Below the pieces are notes generated by a model that was given only the letters and a program-made list of their open reading frames with translations, did no database searches and was not told where the DNA came from. From positions 620,001-684,000 of the forward strand of contig JAMYHL010000007.1 of NCBI GenBank assembly GCA_025531455.1: 64,000 nt of DNA. Direction: 5' to 3'. This document shows, piece by piece, positions 33,551 to 43,202 of the stretch (its first letter is position 1; every line of letters starts with the position of its first letter). Origin of the DNA: Apiotrichum sp. Y4204 (taxonomy: Eukaryota > Basidiomycota > Tremellomycetes > Trichosporonales > Trichosporonaceae). A program made the translations under genes and the position numbers.

Positions 33551-34123
33551 CGGACATGTTCAGTGGGCAATGGTGAAACCAGCTTTGACATTCACGTTGG
33601 CACGCAGCCTCACGTAGGCGTCAGGGCGACCTCAGGGCGTGCATAGTATTGTATTTAGACTGTCCTTTCTACATCCTACATCCATCCTCGCAACGTCTTG
33701 TTCATCCCCTTGTACAAAATTGTATGGAACCAAACATCTGCATCCTGCATTTGGAGATGCGATCGCGAGAGAATGCCGTGTGCCCACATCCCCACCTCCT
33801 CCCCGTCCGTTCCACGCTATTCCCCGACGTATCAAAGTGTCCGGCTGCGCACAGGAATGTCAGCGTGCTCCCTTTCATTTGCCCTGCCGCGTTCCTTTTG
33901 GTGGCTTGGCCACCCGCGAGCCAACCAAAACGCGCAGACGCGCAGACACGCAGACACGGCGCGTTACAGCATGGAAAGTGTGGTGGTGGTGATCGGAGAC
34001 GTGCCAGAAGCGACGATCCGGCGATCACAGAACAGGAACAGACTACGTGATCCATTCTTCTTACTTCTCTCTTCTCACCACCTTCCATTTCACCACACCC
34101 ACCCACCACCACCACCACCCACA
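33551..34123. other. Intergenic region before the Q-rich protein gene
   Basis: 573 bp, ending in a CA/CT-rich leader (ccacccaccacc) just before the Q-rich ATG, a pattern seen before highly expressed fungal genes. No gene. Confidence 0.5.
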
Positions 34124-34687
34124 ATGGACTTTCTCAAGCAGGCGATGGCGAGCCAGGGCCAGGGCCAGTCGGGCCAGCAGCAGCAGCAGGGCGGCCTCGG
34201 CGCGCTCGGCGGTCTCCTCGGCGGCCAGGGCGGCCAGCAGGGCCAGCAGTTCAGCCAGCAGCAGCAGTCTGGCCAGCCGGCGCAGCAGTTTGACCAGCAG
34301 GCGCAGGCCGGCGCGCAGCAGCTCGGCCAGCAGCAGCAGGGTCTCCAGCAGGCCGGCATCAAGCAGATGGACGCGCTTGGTGAGTTTGAATTGGAGCATA
34401 CGGCAAGGAGCAAGGGCTGATTGGGGGAGACAAGGGCGTCGACCAGCTTCTCCGCCAGGCGGGTCACGCGCAGAACGAGAACACGGTCGAGAAGATCTCG
34501 GACGGCGTGCGCACCGCGTTCAAGAAGGTGGGTACCGGTTGTGGACTGGCGAGATATGGGTGGGGGGCTCGCTACTGTGGGCGGGCGTTCACACGTTGCC
34601 TGCCCTGCCCATCCCTCGGTGACAGTCTCGCTGAATGCGGCTTACACGCAGGTCACCGGCAACGACATCCCCATCAAGGACCTCTAA
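34124..34687 (+). CDS. Small Gln/Gly-rich protein
   Basis: Exons 34124-34379, 34430-34527 and 34652-34687; 129 aa. MDFLKQAMASQGQGQ starts a Gln/Gly-rich segment (about 8-85) with repeated GQQ and QQQ, then a helical C-terminal part (DKGVDQLLRQAGHAQ to VTGNDIPIKDL). Similar short fungal proteins that start MDFLKQA and end with a KxTGxxIP segment exist in many ascomycetes and basidiomycetes; their function is unknown to me. The Q-rich part is a candidate prion-like or condensate-forming stretch. Intron 1 needs the acceptor gggggag at 34428-34429 to keep phase; the 124-nt intron 2 ends in a standard cag. CAG-rich codon use makes the gene prone to length variation. Confidence 0.75.
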
Positions 34688-35269
34688 TCGGCCGGTCTGG
34701 CTTGGTCTCTTACTTTGGTCTCTGGGTACACTAGTTTGATGCAGAGGGTATACCATTTCGCCTCCGGCATCGAGACCACACAGCCCCCCAAGTCTAAAAA
34801 GCACAAACCCGCAGAATCGCTCCCTTGCAGGCGCGCAACTCATCCTCTGCGGCCATCATCCCATCCTGCCACTCCATGCTCTACTCACAACTTTATGCTT
34901 ATCTCCTCTGGGCGATAGACCGGCCCTCCGCAACACTGGAACGGCGCTTGCCATCCTCCATTCCTCGCTCCATGATGTCATTCGCTGGCTTCTGATCTGC
35001 TGACCTTCCATCGTGTGATCGAGTGAGTGGCGAGCTGACGGAGTGTCCGACTCGCGGACAAGGTTGCTCCCACGCTACCTAGTCGCTCACACTCGCTGCA
35101 TCGTGCTATGAACATTGTGATAGATTCTCATGCTATCTCGACCCGATGGCTCAGTTTGCCTTGTGCTGCCTGCCGTTTCTGCCTTCTGAACTTCTGAACT
35201 TCTGAACTTTTGAACCGTGCGCTCGCAAACTCCCGAATCCCGACGTTGAACTGCTTTTGCGGGGTTGTG
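34688..35269. other. Convergent intergenic region with 8-bp repeat
   Basis: 582 bp between convergent genes. It contains the repeat at 35184-35215 and no gene. Confidence 0.5.
35184..35215. repeat. 8-bp tandem repeat (ttctgaac)4
   Basis: Three perfect copies of ttctgaac and one variant, ttttgaac. It lies in the 3' flank of the small acidic gene, on the side away from its coding sequence. Confidence 0.9.
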
Positions 35270-35566
35270 CTACTTGCACTCGAACGCCCAAGTGAGGTCT
35301 GCCTCAGCACGATCTCCAGGGCACGCTGCACACTCACCATCGCCGTCAGTCACGTTGACAGGCACATAGTCGTCGTAGTCGTCGTACTTGTGCCGCTCGT
35401 CCTCCTTCTGCGTCATCGCCTCGGAGACCTGCGAGATGCTGGGCGGCGGGTCCGGTTGCTGCGTGTGAGCTGGAATTTGAGGGAGACATACAGCGTGGTG
35501 GTGGTCCTGCGAGTCGCGGCGGTGCACGGCAAACTCGAACGCGGAGATTGTTGGCGGCGAGGACAT
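35270..35566 (-). CDS. Very small acidic protein, unknown function
   Basis: The open frame from ATG 35566 to the stop at 35270 is 98 codons. Two stretches look like introns: a gtatgt...cacacgcag segment of 33 nt within 35430-35480, and gtgagt...gaggcag of 39 nt ending near 35299. Both are 3n and stop-free, so removing either or both keeps the frame. The fully spliced product would be 74 aa: MSSPPTISAFEF, a Gln/Pro segment, KYDDYDDYVPVNV and the tail DDLTWAFECK. No domain or targeting signal is recognised. Length and acidity suggest a small regulatory or binding protein, but this is a guess. Compact intron structure is the main evidence that it is a gene. Confidence 0.5.
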   Translation of the reverse strand: MSSPPTISAFEFAVHRRDSQDHHHAVCLPQIPAHTQQPDPPPSISQVSEAMTQKEDERHKYDDYDDYVPVNVTDGDGECAACPGDRAEADLTWAFECK

Positions 35567-36058
35567 TGTGTGTAGAGTATGTGCTTTGTGCGTGTGGTTC
35601 TCTGTTTGCTGGGTGTTCTTGTCCGAAGATGGATGTGCAAGCTCGTGTAAGCTGGTGCTCCGATCATTCTCGCGTTCTGAGCTCTTATATCTCTATCTCT
35701 CACCGGTCCTACATGTGACCGTGACCCGATCTCAGAGTCAACTGACCACCTTCTGGAACGGGCGTGAGATGAGGTTCTATACATGCCAGGTGAGGAATGG
35801 AGCAAACGGGAAGGCTGACAGTGGAGTGGCGAAACCAGTGGAGCAGAGTGGCGAACAAGAAACCTAATCGGACAACGCCGCTGCACTTTGGACAGGCTTC
35901 GCACCACCAACATCAGGAGGACGGCAGCGTGCAACTGGCAATGGCAAGATACGGAGATACACTTCTGCATACACATCGTACAAGGGCTTGCCGTGAGCGG
36001 CGTCGCGCGCGCCGTACTCACCGTCTTTGTGGGATTCACCAGCTTCAGTTCTTATTTC
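35567..36058. other. Short intergenic region between two tiny genes
   Basis: 492 bp with the promoter of the 35.3-35.6 kb gene. A run cttatatctctatctctcac (about 35681-35700) lies in it. No gene. Confidence 0.4.
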
Positions 36059-36334
36059 TCAGTTCAAGTTGACCCACGCGGCCGAGTCGGTAATCTCGTC
36101 GGCGCCGCCGACATTGTGCGTGAAGCGCTCCTGAGGGTCCTTGACCTCTTCGACGGACGCGCGCCGGTCGCGCTTCTCGGGGCCGCGCTCCTCAATGTCC
36201 ACCTCCATGCTCTCCATCTCCATGGGCATCATGCGGCGCTGGCCCATGTCGAGCGGCATCGCCATCGGGTCGAGAGGTGCCTGCCATCAGGATTGTCAGC
36301 GGGGGTCACCCACGGTGTCGAGGTTCATGTTCAT
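36059..36334 (-). CDS. Small Met/Glu-rich protein, unknown function
   Basis: Exons 36334-36314 and 36280-36059; 80 aa. A 7-codon first exon (MNMNLDT) is joined through a 33-nt intron to APLDPMAMPLDMGQRRMMPM, followed by a charged helix-prone region (EVDIEERGPEKRDRRASVEE) and the tail ITDSAAWVNLN. Eight methionines in the first 36 residues are striking. RRAS is a possible PKA phosphorylation site. The intron has a clear gctgac branch site and cag acceptor. No family recognised. It reads in tandem with the other tiny gene at 35270-35566. Confidence 0.55.
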
Positions 36335-37210
36335 GCTGGATAGGATAGAGCGCTAGTGCGATAGTAGTAGTGGTTTGTTCAACTTATTAGTGGTTTGTTC
36401 AACTGGTCGAGTTGGTGGTTGCAAGACACGCCGGCGCGGGTGGGCATTTTGAATGCGCGTGTGCTGGAAGCCTGCAAACATCCCCCGACGCATGTGACTC
36501 TCTCCCAAGCGACGTTCATAATCTTCCATGACGTTCTGCAGTGCTAGTTTGTGCTTACAGTGAGCTGTTGGGCTTGCGGACGACGCCGCCACTCCAAACG
36601 TCACAAGATCACAAACTGAGATTGGGGGGGTTTCTTGTTTATTCACGCCTCCCTCTGCACACTTTCATCACATGAGGGCGCTATTGGAATAAGGTTGATT
36701 GGAATAGCTTAGATGCTTGCAGACCGTGCTGCTCTCCGTGCTGCGCCGCTGCCGGGCTGCCGAGCTCGCGATCACGGGCCACCGCTACATCGATCGCGAT
36801 CAAGATGCACTTGATGGACGAAAATTATGGCCGCCGTGGAGCTCCGGGTGGGGCCCCATACTTCACCAGAGTATTGTGCAGATGGCCGGCCCAGTCCCTG
36901 GCGGGCCTGGCGAACACACACAGCATCAGGGGAGCTCGATGGTCTGACCTGTTGAGCATTGGGGACCGTGGCACCGTGAAGCATGAACGCAGACGCGACT
37001 GCAACGCGAACACACCATCAACATACAGTATTGTCAGCACTGGCCAAGGGCGGCCGCGTCTGGTTGTTGCCGGTTGCGCTCCAATGCGATCGGACATGTC
37101 CGGTCCCCGAACACCGGCCCACAACACGGCGCAGTAAGCGACCCACGACGTTATAATCTCTTCAAAGGCCAGCATATCCCACCTCACATCTACACCATCT
37201 CCTCACTCCA
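36335..37210. other. Intergenic region, tiny gene / second hydrolase
   Basis: 876 bp containing promoters of two divergent genes and a 17-bp direct repeat at 36368-36404. No gene recognised. Confidence 0.45.
36368..36404. repeat. 17-bp direct repeat, two copies
   Basis: tagtggtttgttcaact occurs at 36368-36384 and again, identical, at 36388-36404, separated by 3 bp. It lies 34 bp upstream of the small Met-rich gene and could be a local duplication in its promoter. Confidence 0.85.
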
Positions 37211-38525
37211 ATGGCCTCGCCGCGCGCCCGGACCCTACCAGTGAGCACGAAGCGGAAGCACCGGTACGCCGACCTGCCGCCGCACGCGGAGGCGACATAC
37301 AAGGTCGCGCACGGCGTCGACGTCAAGCTCTCCGTCTTCCCGGCATTCGGGTACGCTGGTCCGCCCGTCCCCGCGAGCAGGCGGGGGTTCATCGGCGGCG
37401 CGCCGTGGGTCCTCTGGTTCCACGGCGGCGGCTTCTTGTGAGTCACAGCAATGACTGGCCACTGACAGCAGCCTCGGACACCACGTCGCGCCCTATCCGT
37501 GGGTCCTCCCATCCTTCCTCTCGCGGGGGTATCACGTCGTGTCGGCGTCGTACCGCCTCGCGCCGCATGCTTCTCTCCGGGACATTCTGGAGGATAACGC
37601 GGATGCGCTGGCGTTCTGCCGCGTCCAGCTCCCCAGCGTCCTGGCCGAACTCGCCGCGCAGCTCAACTACTCTGCCGCCGGGGCGCTCGTCGATGTAGAC
37701 ACATACGTCCTCGGCGGGGACAGTGCGGGCGGCATCCTCGCCCTCCTCGGCGGCCACCTCTTCTCCCCTCTCCCCACCGCCATCATCCAGAGCTGCTGCG
37801 TCACCGACATGACAGCCTACCACCCCACCCCGCCGAGCGCGTACCCCCTCTCAGGCAAGTTTTCCCCCGAGGCGCTGCACGCAGTTATCGCGGAACGCGA
37901 CCCGCGCAACGCCGTGATTGCAAGTCCGTATCTCTCGGAAATCCCGCCCCCGCTGGGTATGGCCCGCCTCCCCCGCGCATACCTCGACCCCGTGTGGGGC
38001 CCGTCAGCGGCAACACATACCGGAGAAAGGGGCACAGAACCAGACTACACTCCCGAGGAGATGCTCTGGACGGCGCGCCAGAACGACCTGGCAAACATGG
38101 CGCTGCGCGAGTGCCTCACTCTCCTGACAATCTACCGCCGGGAAAAGTTTGCGACGCAGGAGGAGTTCATGGCGGAAGTGACCTCGCTCTGCCCGCTGCA
38201 CCTCCTCGGAGTACCTGGATCGCGGGCGACAGCGAGCGCAAAGACGTATCCGCCCAGCTTCCACATGTATGGCACAGTGGACGGGGGCGTGCCGCACCAC
38301 CATTCGGCGCGTTTCGTCGCGCGTCTCATGGAGGTTGGGCGTCCCGTCGCCATTCGCTACGCGCAGGGCAAGGGCCACGCGTTCGATATCTGGATCGGCC
38401 CCGGGTCGCCGCTGTGGGATATTGTGCACGAGGGCGTCGAGTATGTGGATGAGTTTGTGAGGGCCAAGTGTGATGCTGTGGAGAGGGCTGGGAGCGCTGG
38501 GAAGGAAACGCTCGCGAGGCTGTAG
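37211..38525 (+). CDS. Alpha/beta hydrolase fold-3 esterase, copy 2
   Basis: Exons 37211-37437 and 37472-38525; 426 aa. A paralogue of the 23478-24992 gene: shared stretches include AHGVDV, HGGGF (about 71-75), PWVLP, YHVVSASYRLAPH and GDSAGG (Ser about 159). The acid is probably the Asp in YGTVDGGVP (about 344) and the catalytic His is in GKGHAFDIW (about 377). Here the elbow is the orthodox GDSAGG, against GDSMGG in copy 1. The single 34-nt intron is at the same place as intron 1 of copy 1, directly after HGGGF. It has an extra N-terminal basic segment and no signal peptide. Predicted cytosolic carboxylesterase; substrate unknown. Confidence 0.9.
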
Positions 38526-39491
38526 AGCGTGCAGATAGAGTTGTAGAGAGTGTAACGGAAACAGAGGTCATCAGGTGATGCTATCAGTGACACTGGGGAG
38601 CCAACTGGGCAACAGCGCCGCTCACATGTCCATCTCCCCGCGTACCAGCCTTTGCCCAGCAGGAAGCAGGTGCCGGAGTGCGGGATTGCCGGACGCGCGG
38701 GTTTGGTCCAGGACTGGAGACGCGCGTGATTTTTTTTTTTTTTTTTTGCCAAGTGTCCACTACTCGGCCTTGACCACCCCAACGCGCGCGCGACATTATT
38801 TAGAGGGGCAGAAAAGAACTTACTGGATGCGAGATACATCGTGCCATATCCTCGCATCCCGCGGTTCCAGCATTCCGCGACCATCACAAGCGCCCATCTC
38901 GTCATTGCCATGTTCACTTTCCACCAGCGTTACACCCACCATGCCAATAACGAGAACAGACTCTGCCATGAGTGATTAACACGCTCGCTTCGACGTCATG
39001 GATCCTGTGTCTTGGTTGTAACCGTTGTCGTTGCTGTCGTTCTGCCAGGTCCACCGCTTCATCGCACCTGAATCCGAAACGCGTCTCTCATCCCAGCTGC
39101 CCTGAGAAATCACTCGCGTCACTCCCCAGCCCACTCTGCCGCTCGAGCGTTACCCTCACAGCCGTGACGTCGGTCTGTCGGACGTTGCTGGCTACTGTAA
39201 GGAGAGTTTGGTCGGACTGGAGGCGAATCTCAATACATGGCGCATATCCTCACCATTGTGCGTGCCTTGGACGAGGCTGAGCGAGGCTTACGCACATCCG
39301 ACCGCGGCGGTCCTGTCCATCACATTGCGAGGCCCGTAACGGCCAGCTCCCGACGTTGAAGCTTGGCCCTATCTTTCCCTAGTCACTGCACGACCAAACA
39401 TTGCGCTCAACAAGCTACTGAGGCTACTGAACGCCTCACTCACCGTAAACAACCCACGACGACGCTGCCGACTGTCACCGCCCATCTTCCA
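38526..39491. other. Intergenic region with 18-T run
   Basis: 966 bp with no gene; it holds the homopolymer at 38730-38747 and the promoter of the next gene. Confidence 0.5.
38730..38747. repeat. Homopolymer, 18 T
   Basis: A run of 18 T, the longest homopolymer I noticed in the window, about 200 bp after the second hydrolase stop. It may be a nucleosome-excluding poly(dA:dT) tract or a decayed poly(A) of a retrocopy, but I see no retrocopy next to it. Confidence 0.9.
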
Positions 39492-41767
39492 ATGCACATC
39501 ATAAAGCGCCACGATCTGGCACAATCGAACCGTCTCCCCCATCTAGTTCCAATGACAACAAAGAGCGGCACCCACTGGCTATCGGATTCCCGCGGGCGGA
39601 CCGTGCGCATCGGTGGCGCGCCGCCAGTTTCACGCACGGCCCTCGCGCTCGGCGAAGACGAGTGGGCCGCGCTCGTCGCCTTCTTTGCGCACGACCACGA
39701 CCACGACGGGAGACAGGATAGCGAGGGATGGGTCGTCCTCGACCTCGAGGTATCTGGCGTTGTGCACATGGCTGTTTCCGAAACCGGAGCCGAGAAGCTC
39801 GTCCCGCGCCACCGCCACCACTGTCACCACACGCACCATTGCCACCGCCGGCACCGCGTACCAGAGAGCATTAACGTGAATCTGCGCGATATCCCCCCCT
39901 CGGCCGTCGCGCAGGCGTGGTTCCCGCGCTTCGTCCAGGCGTACCTCCTCGTCAATGAGGTGCGTGTCGCCGGGTGGATGCCGCCGCGCAAACCGAGGAG
40001 CGCGCCGAGTGAGCTCACGGAGGACCACACCGGGTCCGAGGGGACGATCGTAGAAAGGACAGCGAGCGAGTACGAGTATAAGTACGAGTGCGTCGAGACG
40101 CTGCAGTCGCCGGCTCCATCGAAAGCTACCTGGAAGAACATTGGCGGGCGGTGGGAGCGCGAGGAGCGCATGGAGGTGAGTGCCCCAACGGGGTGCGCTG
40201 ACCGCAGGTCGACTACACTCTCTCCGAGCTGGGCGTAATTGCCCAGGAGGGATACCAAGTGACACATGGGACAAGAGGAACGGCCGCGACGGCCGAGACG
40301 GGGAGCACTGATTTGTTTGGCGCGGCGCCGCAGACCTCGGACGGGAGTGCATTGCTGAACGGCCCCGGCCCCCGGATCCCAGTCCCTGCCCCAGCACCAC
40401 TACGGCACAGCAGCCAGCCAATGTTCGGGCTCGCGCAGCGTGCCGCCGCGCTCCGCTCCCTCCCGTTCTCAAAGGTATGTGCCATCACGGCGCTCTTCCT
40501 CGTCCTCCATCTCCGCGGCGACAGCGCAGCACACACAGTCTTCGCGCTCGCGCCGTCCACAATCGCAGGGGATGTGCGACGCGCCCGCCTCGGCGCCCTC
40601 ATCGGCACAGTACAAACACAGCGCCTTCTCCGCGCGCTCCTCCTCCACCTCCACCGGCACAGGAGCTACACGCTCGACGACGAGCGCGTCGCCGCCGCCG
40701 GCGACCTCCTGGTGGCGTGCATGGCGCGCACAGATCTCGGGGGGTGGTTCGATCCGCGCCCAGCTAGCATCCAGGCGCGTCTCCAGGTCCTCTTCGAGTT
40801 TGTCCCCCTGCAATGCGCGGATGTGGAGCTGTTCGCCGTCCGCGCCGGGATCGTATATGGCGCGCTGGCGGCATACGTCCACGACCGCTCGTGCCGCCCC
40901 GCCGCGCAGATTCTCAAGGCTGGGCTCCGCGCAGTCGGCGCAGTCCTCACCGCCGCAGCGTACGGTATCCCCTTCGCGCCCCTCCCCTCCGCAGGCATCA
41001 AGATGAGCGTCAACGTCATTGGCCAGGTCGCCACGCTCCTCGGCAACGGGGTGCTCCCCGACAAGCTGCCGCATACGATCGATGTGGTGGTGCACAAGTT
41101 TAATATCCAGGTACTCCGCGCTGCGCAACAGGGTGTCGTGGCTCGTTTCAAAGGGCGTTTGGGGAGCGAGGAACTCGACACGTTCCAGCGCAGTGCGACC
41201 GCCGTGCTCCAGATGGTGCTCTTCTCGGCGGGCGTGCGCGTCGCCATCGACGAGATGCCCGCGGTGCCGTTCGGCGCGACTGTTCCTGGCCTCTTCTCAG
41301 GCGTGATGGGTCTCGCCGTTGACGACCCCGATGCGTCTGGAAATCAGTATAATCGAGATCAACCCAAGATCGTCCACCTCCGTTCTCCGACGGCATTACA
41401 TACCCGCCGCTTCTCCCAGCCCCCCAGGCAAGCCCCGCCACATGCGTGGCCTCTCGACGAGAACCGCCGGCGCAGCTTCGCCCACGCGGAGCGCGGGCCC
41501 ACGGCGCCGTCAGTTCGCAAACGCCCAATTGCGGCCTATGAGGCGAGTGCAAAGCGCCAGTGTCCGACACCGCCCTCTGGCCTGCCGGTGCGCAACACAA
41601 GGCCAGTCTCGCATATTGGAAGCCTCCATTACCAGGCAGGGGGTATCCGCACTGTGACTGTGTCGCCCGAGTCTGGTGACCCGTCCATGTTCTCGCTCGG
41701 CACCAGCGTCGCGAGCACGCTGGGAACAAGCTGCGAGCCGCCCCTCGCGCGGACTACATTTCGATAA
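39492..41767 (+). CDS. Large protein of unknown function with His/Cys cluster
   Basis: Exons 39492-40175 and 40208-41767; 747 aa from the first ATG (a second in-frame ATG at 39552 would give 727 aa). Residues about 115-135 contain RHRHHCHHTHHCHRRHR, eight His and two Cys within 17 residues, a potential metal-binding loop. The middle (about 310-590) is helical and Ala/Leu-rich, with a conserved-looking core such as LPDKLPHTIDVVVHKFNIQV and VNVIGQVATLL. The charged segment KVCAITALFLVLHLRGDSAA could be a membrane-associated helix. The C-terminus (about 620-747) is basic and disordered, with RRRSF and RKRP motifs suggesting phosphorylation or nuclear targeting. No family recognised. The 32-nt intron restores an open frame into VDYTLSELG. 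Confidence 0.65.
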
Positions 41768-41851
41768 TGAGACAAATAATTCAGTGATGACTGTACGATA
41801 CATAATGCAAAAGGTAGCTGGCGTCAGTGCGGCCCCACCACCAACTCACAT

Positions 41852-42502
41852 CTAAAGCTCGAGCATCCACGTCTCACTCGTGACCACTGTACCGAAAATC
41901 GCCTCTTCCTTGGCCTCGACGCACTGAAATCCGCGGCGGGAGTAGATTCCACGCGCGACAGTGAGGTCATTGTGCGTGAGAAGCTTTATGCGCTTGTACC
42001 CCTGTTCCCGCGCAAAAGCGAGACACGCATCGATGAGCCGTGATCCGAGCCCGAGGCCCCGCGCGCAGGGCATGAGCAAGAACATCCTCAGCAGCGCGGT
42101 GTCCTCATCGGGGCCAGAAAGGAGGAATATCGACCCGACACGGAGCGCGCCCACCTCGGCGATCCACCCCCTCTCCCGCGGCGTCATCCGCCCACACCCC
42201 GCAATCGTCTGCGCGACCGCCCCCTCAAACCCCGCATCCAGCCCGTACTCGACGGCATAGTACTCCCCGTGAACCTGGAGTACCCAGCCAATATCCCCGG
42301 GGCGGAGCGTGCGGATCGTGCCCGTCGGCGAACTGGAGGGGAGGAGGAGCTCGATCGTCGTGATAGCGCGCTGGAGCTCGGTCCGCTCGTATGCTGACAG
42401 CTTGGCGAGGGCCGTGTCTGCGTCGGGAAGGGTGGCGAGCGTCTCCGCCAAGGCGTGGAGCCGCGCGGTCGGGGACGTCAGGGACGAGTCGGGAGCGGTC
42501 AT
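41852..42502 (-). CDS. GNAT-family N-acetyltransferase
   Basis: Single exon, 216 aa from ATG 42502 (an upstream in-frame ATG at 42574 is possible). The GNAT fold is clear: RPGDIGWVLQVHGEYYAVEYG at the N-terminal strands, RVGSIFLLSG (strand beta4), acetyl-CoA pyrophosphate loop ARGLGLGSRL, KRIKLLTHND (beta5) and ARGIYSRRGFQCV (beta6-alpha4). GDxGWVxxxHGxxYAxEYG is typical of the acetyltransferase half of bacterial MarR-GNAT proteins and stand-alone fungal relatives. It would acetylate a small molecule or protein amine; substrate not predictable. Its stop is 84 bp from that of the converging 39492-41767 gene. Confidence 0.88.
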   Translation of the reverse strand: MTAPDSSLTSPTARLHALAETLATLPDADTALAKLSAYERTELQRAITTIELLLPSSSPTGTIRTLRPGDIGWVLQVHGEYYAVEYGLDAGFEGAVAQTIAGCGRMTPRERGWIAEVGALRVGSIFLLSGPDEDTALLRMFLLMPCARGLGLGSRLIDACLAFAREQGYKRIKLLTHNDLTVARGIYSRRGFQCVEAKEEAIFGTVVTSETWMLEL

Positions 42503-43202
42503 TATGGAGTGTGCGATGGAAAGTTGTCGAAATCTCTTGACCTTTTGACTTTTGTTGTCTGCCCCTGCGGTCATGGCGGAGGGCGCGGGGCGCGTCGGAG
42601 ATGGCCGCCCCACGTGAACCTCAAGATCTTGAGAGGTTTCAATGATCGACAAACAGCATCAGCATCGACGGATCGACAGAACAGCAGGGCGCATGGGGTA
42701 TCCGATTGACGGATCAGCATTTCCCAGAGCGGGGTAACGCGCTGATCATCTCTGCGATCGTGAGAGCTGTTTAATCGCCAGGACCCCGGGAATCGACCCC
42801 GGGGGTCGACGGCAAATCGCCAGATGCATGCAAGCGTCAAAGAGAGGAGAGAGCCACATGGTCCAGCGGCCACGAAGCTCGGAGCGCGAGCGGATGACGG
42901 GCACCGAATGAGTCGCAATGTACGCGTATCTCCCACGTCTCTGCTGGTCCAAGTACACGGCTGGATTTGTCTGGATCTAGCTCTCTGATCTGCGCCCGAC
43001 TACCCAAACCCCAGATCTCCTGAGTCGCCCTGCCGATCAGCCATGCCCTACGCATGGCGCGACGATCACTTCAGACTGCATTCCGCGATCGCCGCCACGG
43101 GGGCGCTTCACCATTCATCGAGCTTCGAGGGACCCGACATCGAACACCCGCTCACACTCAGATCTCAGCTTCTCAGACGATGGATACATGTATACTCTAA
43201 AT
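42503..43202. other. Intergenic region with short palindrome
   Basis: 700 bp. A perfect inverted repeat tcgacccc-g-ggggtcga lies at about 42793-42809 and could act as a dimeric regulator site or a hairpin. No gene. Confidence 0.45.

Noticed and set aside
34061..34399. Leu-rich minus-strand frame opposite the Q-rich gene
   Set aside because: Poly-Leu/Ala translation is the antisense of CAG-rich codons; no start context or splice support.
38730..38747. T-run as the poly(A) tail of a retrotransposon
   Set aside because: No reverse-transcriptase motifs, target-site duplication or gene copy beside it.
42793..42809. Palindrome as a transcription terminator or tRNA-derived hairpin
   Set aside because: Only 8-bp arms in a eukaryotic intergenic region; no further evidence, so kept only as a remark.
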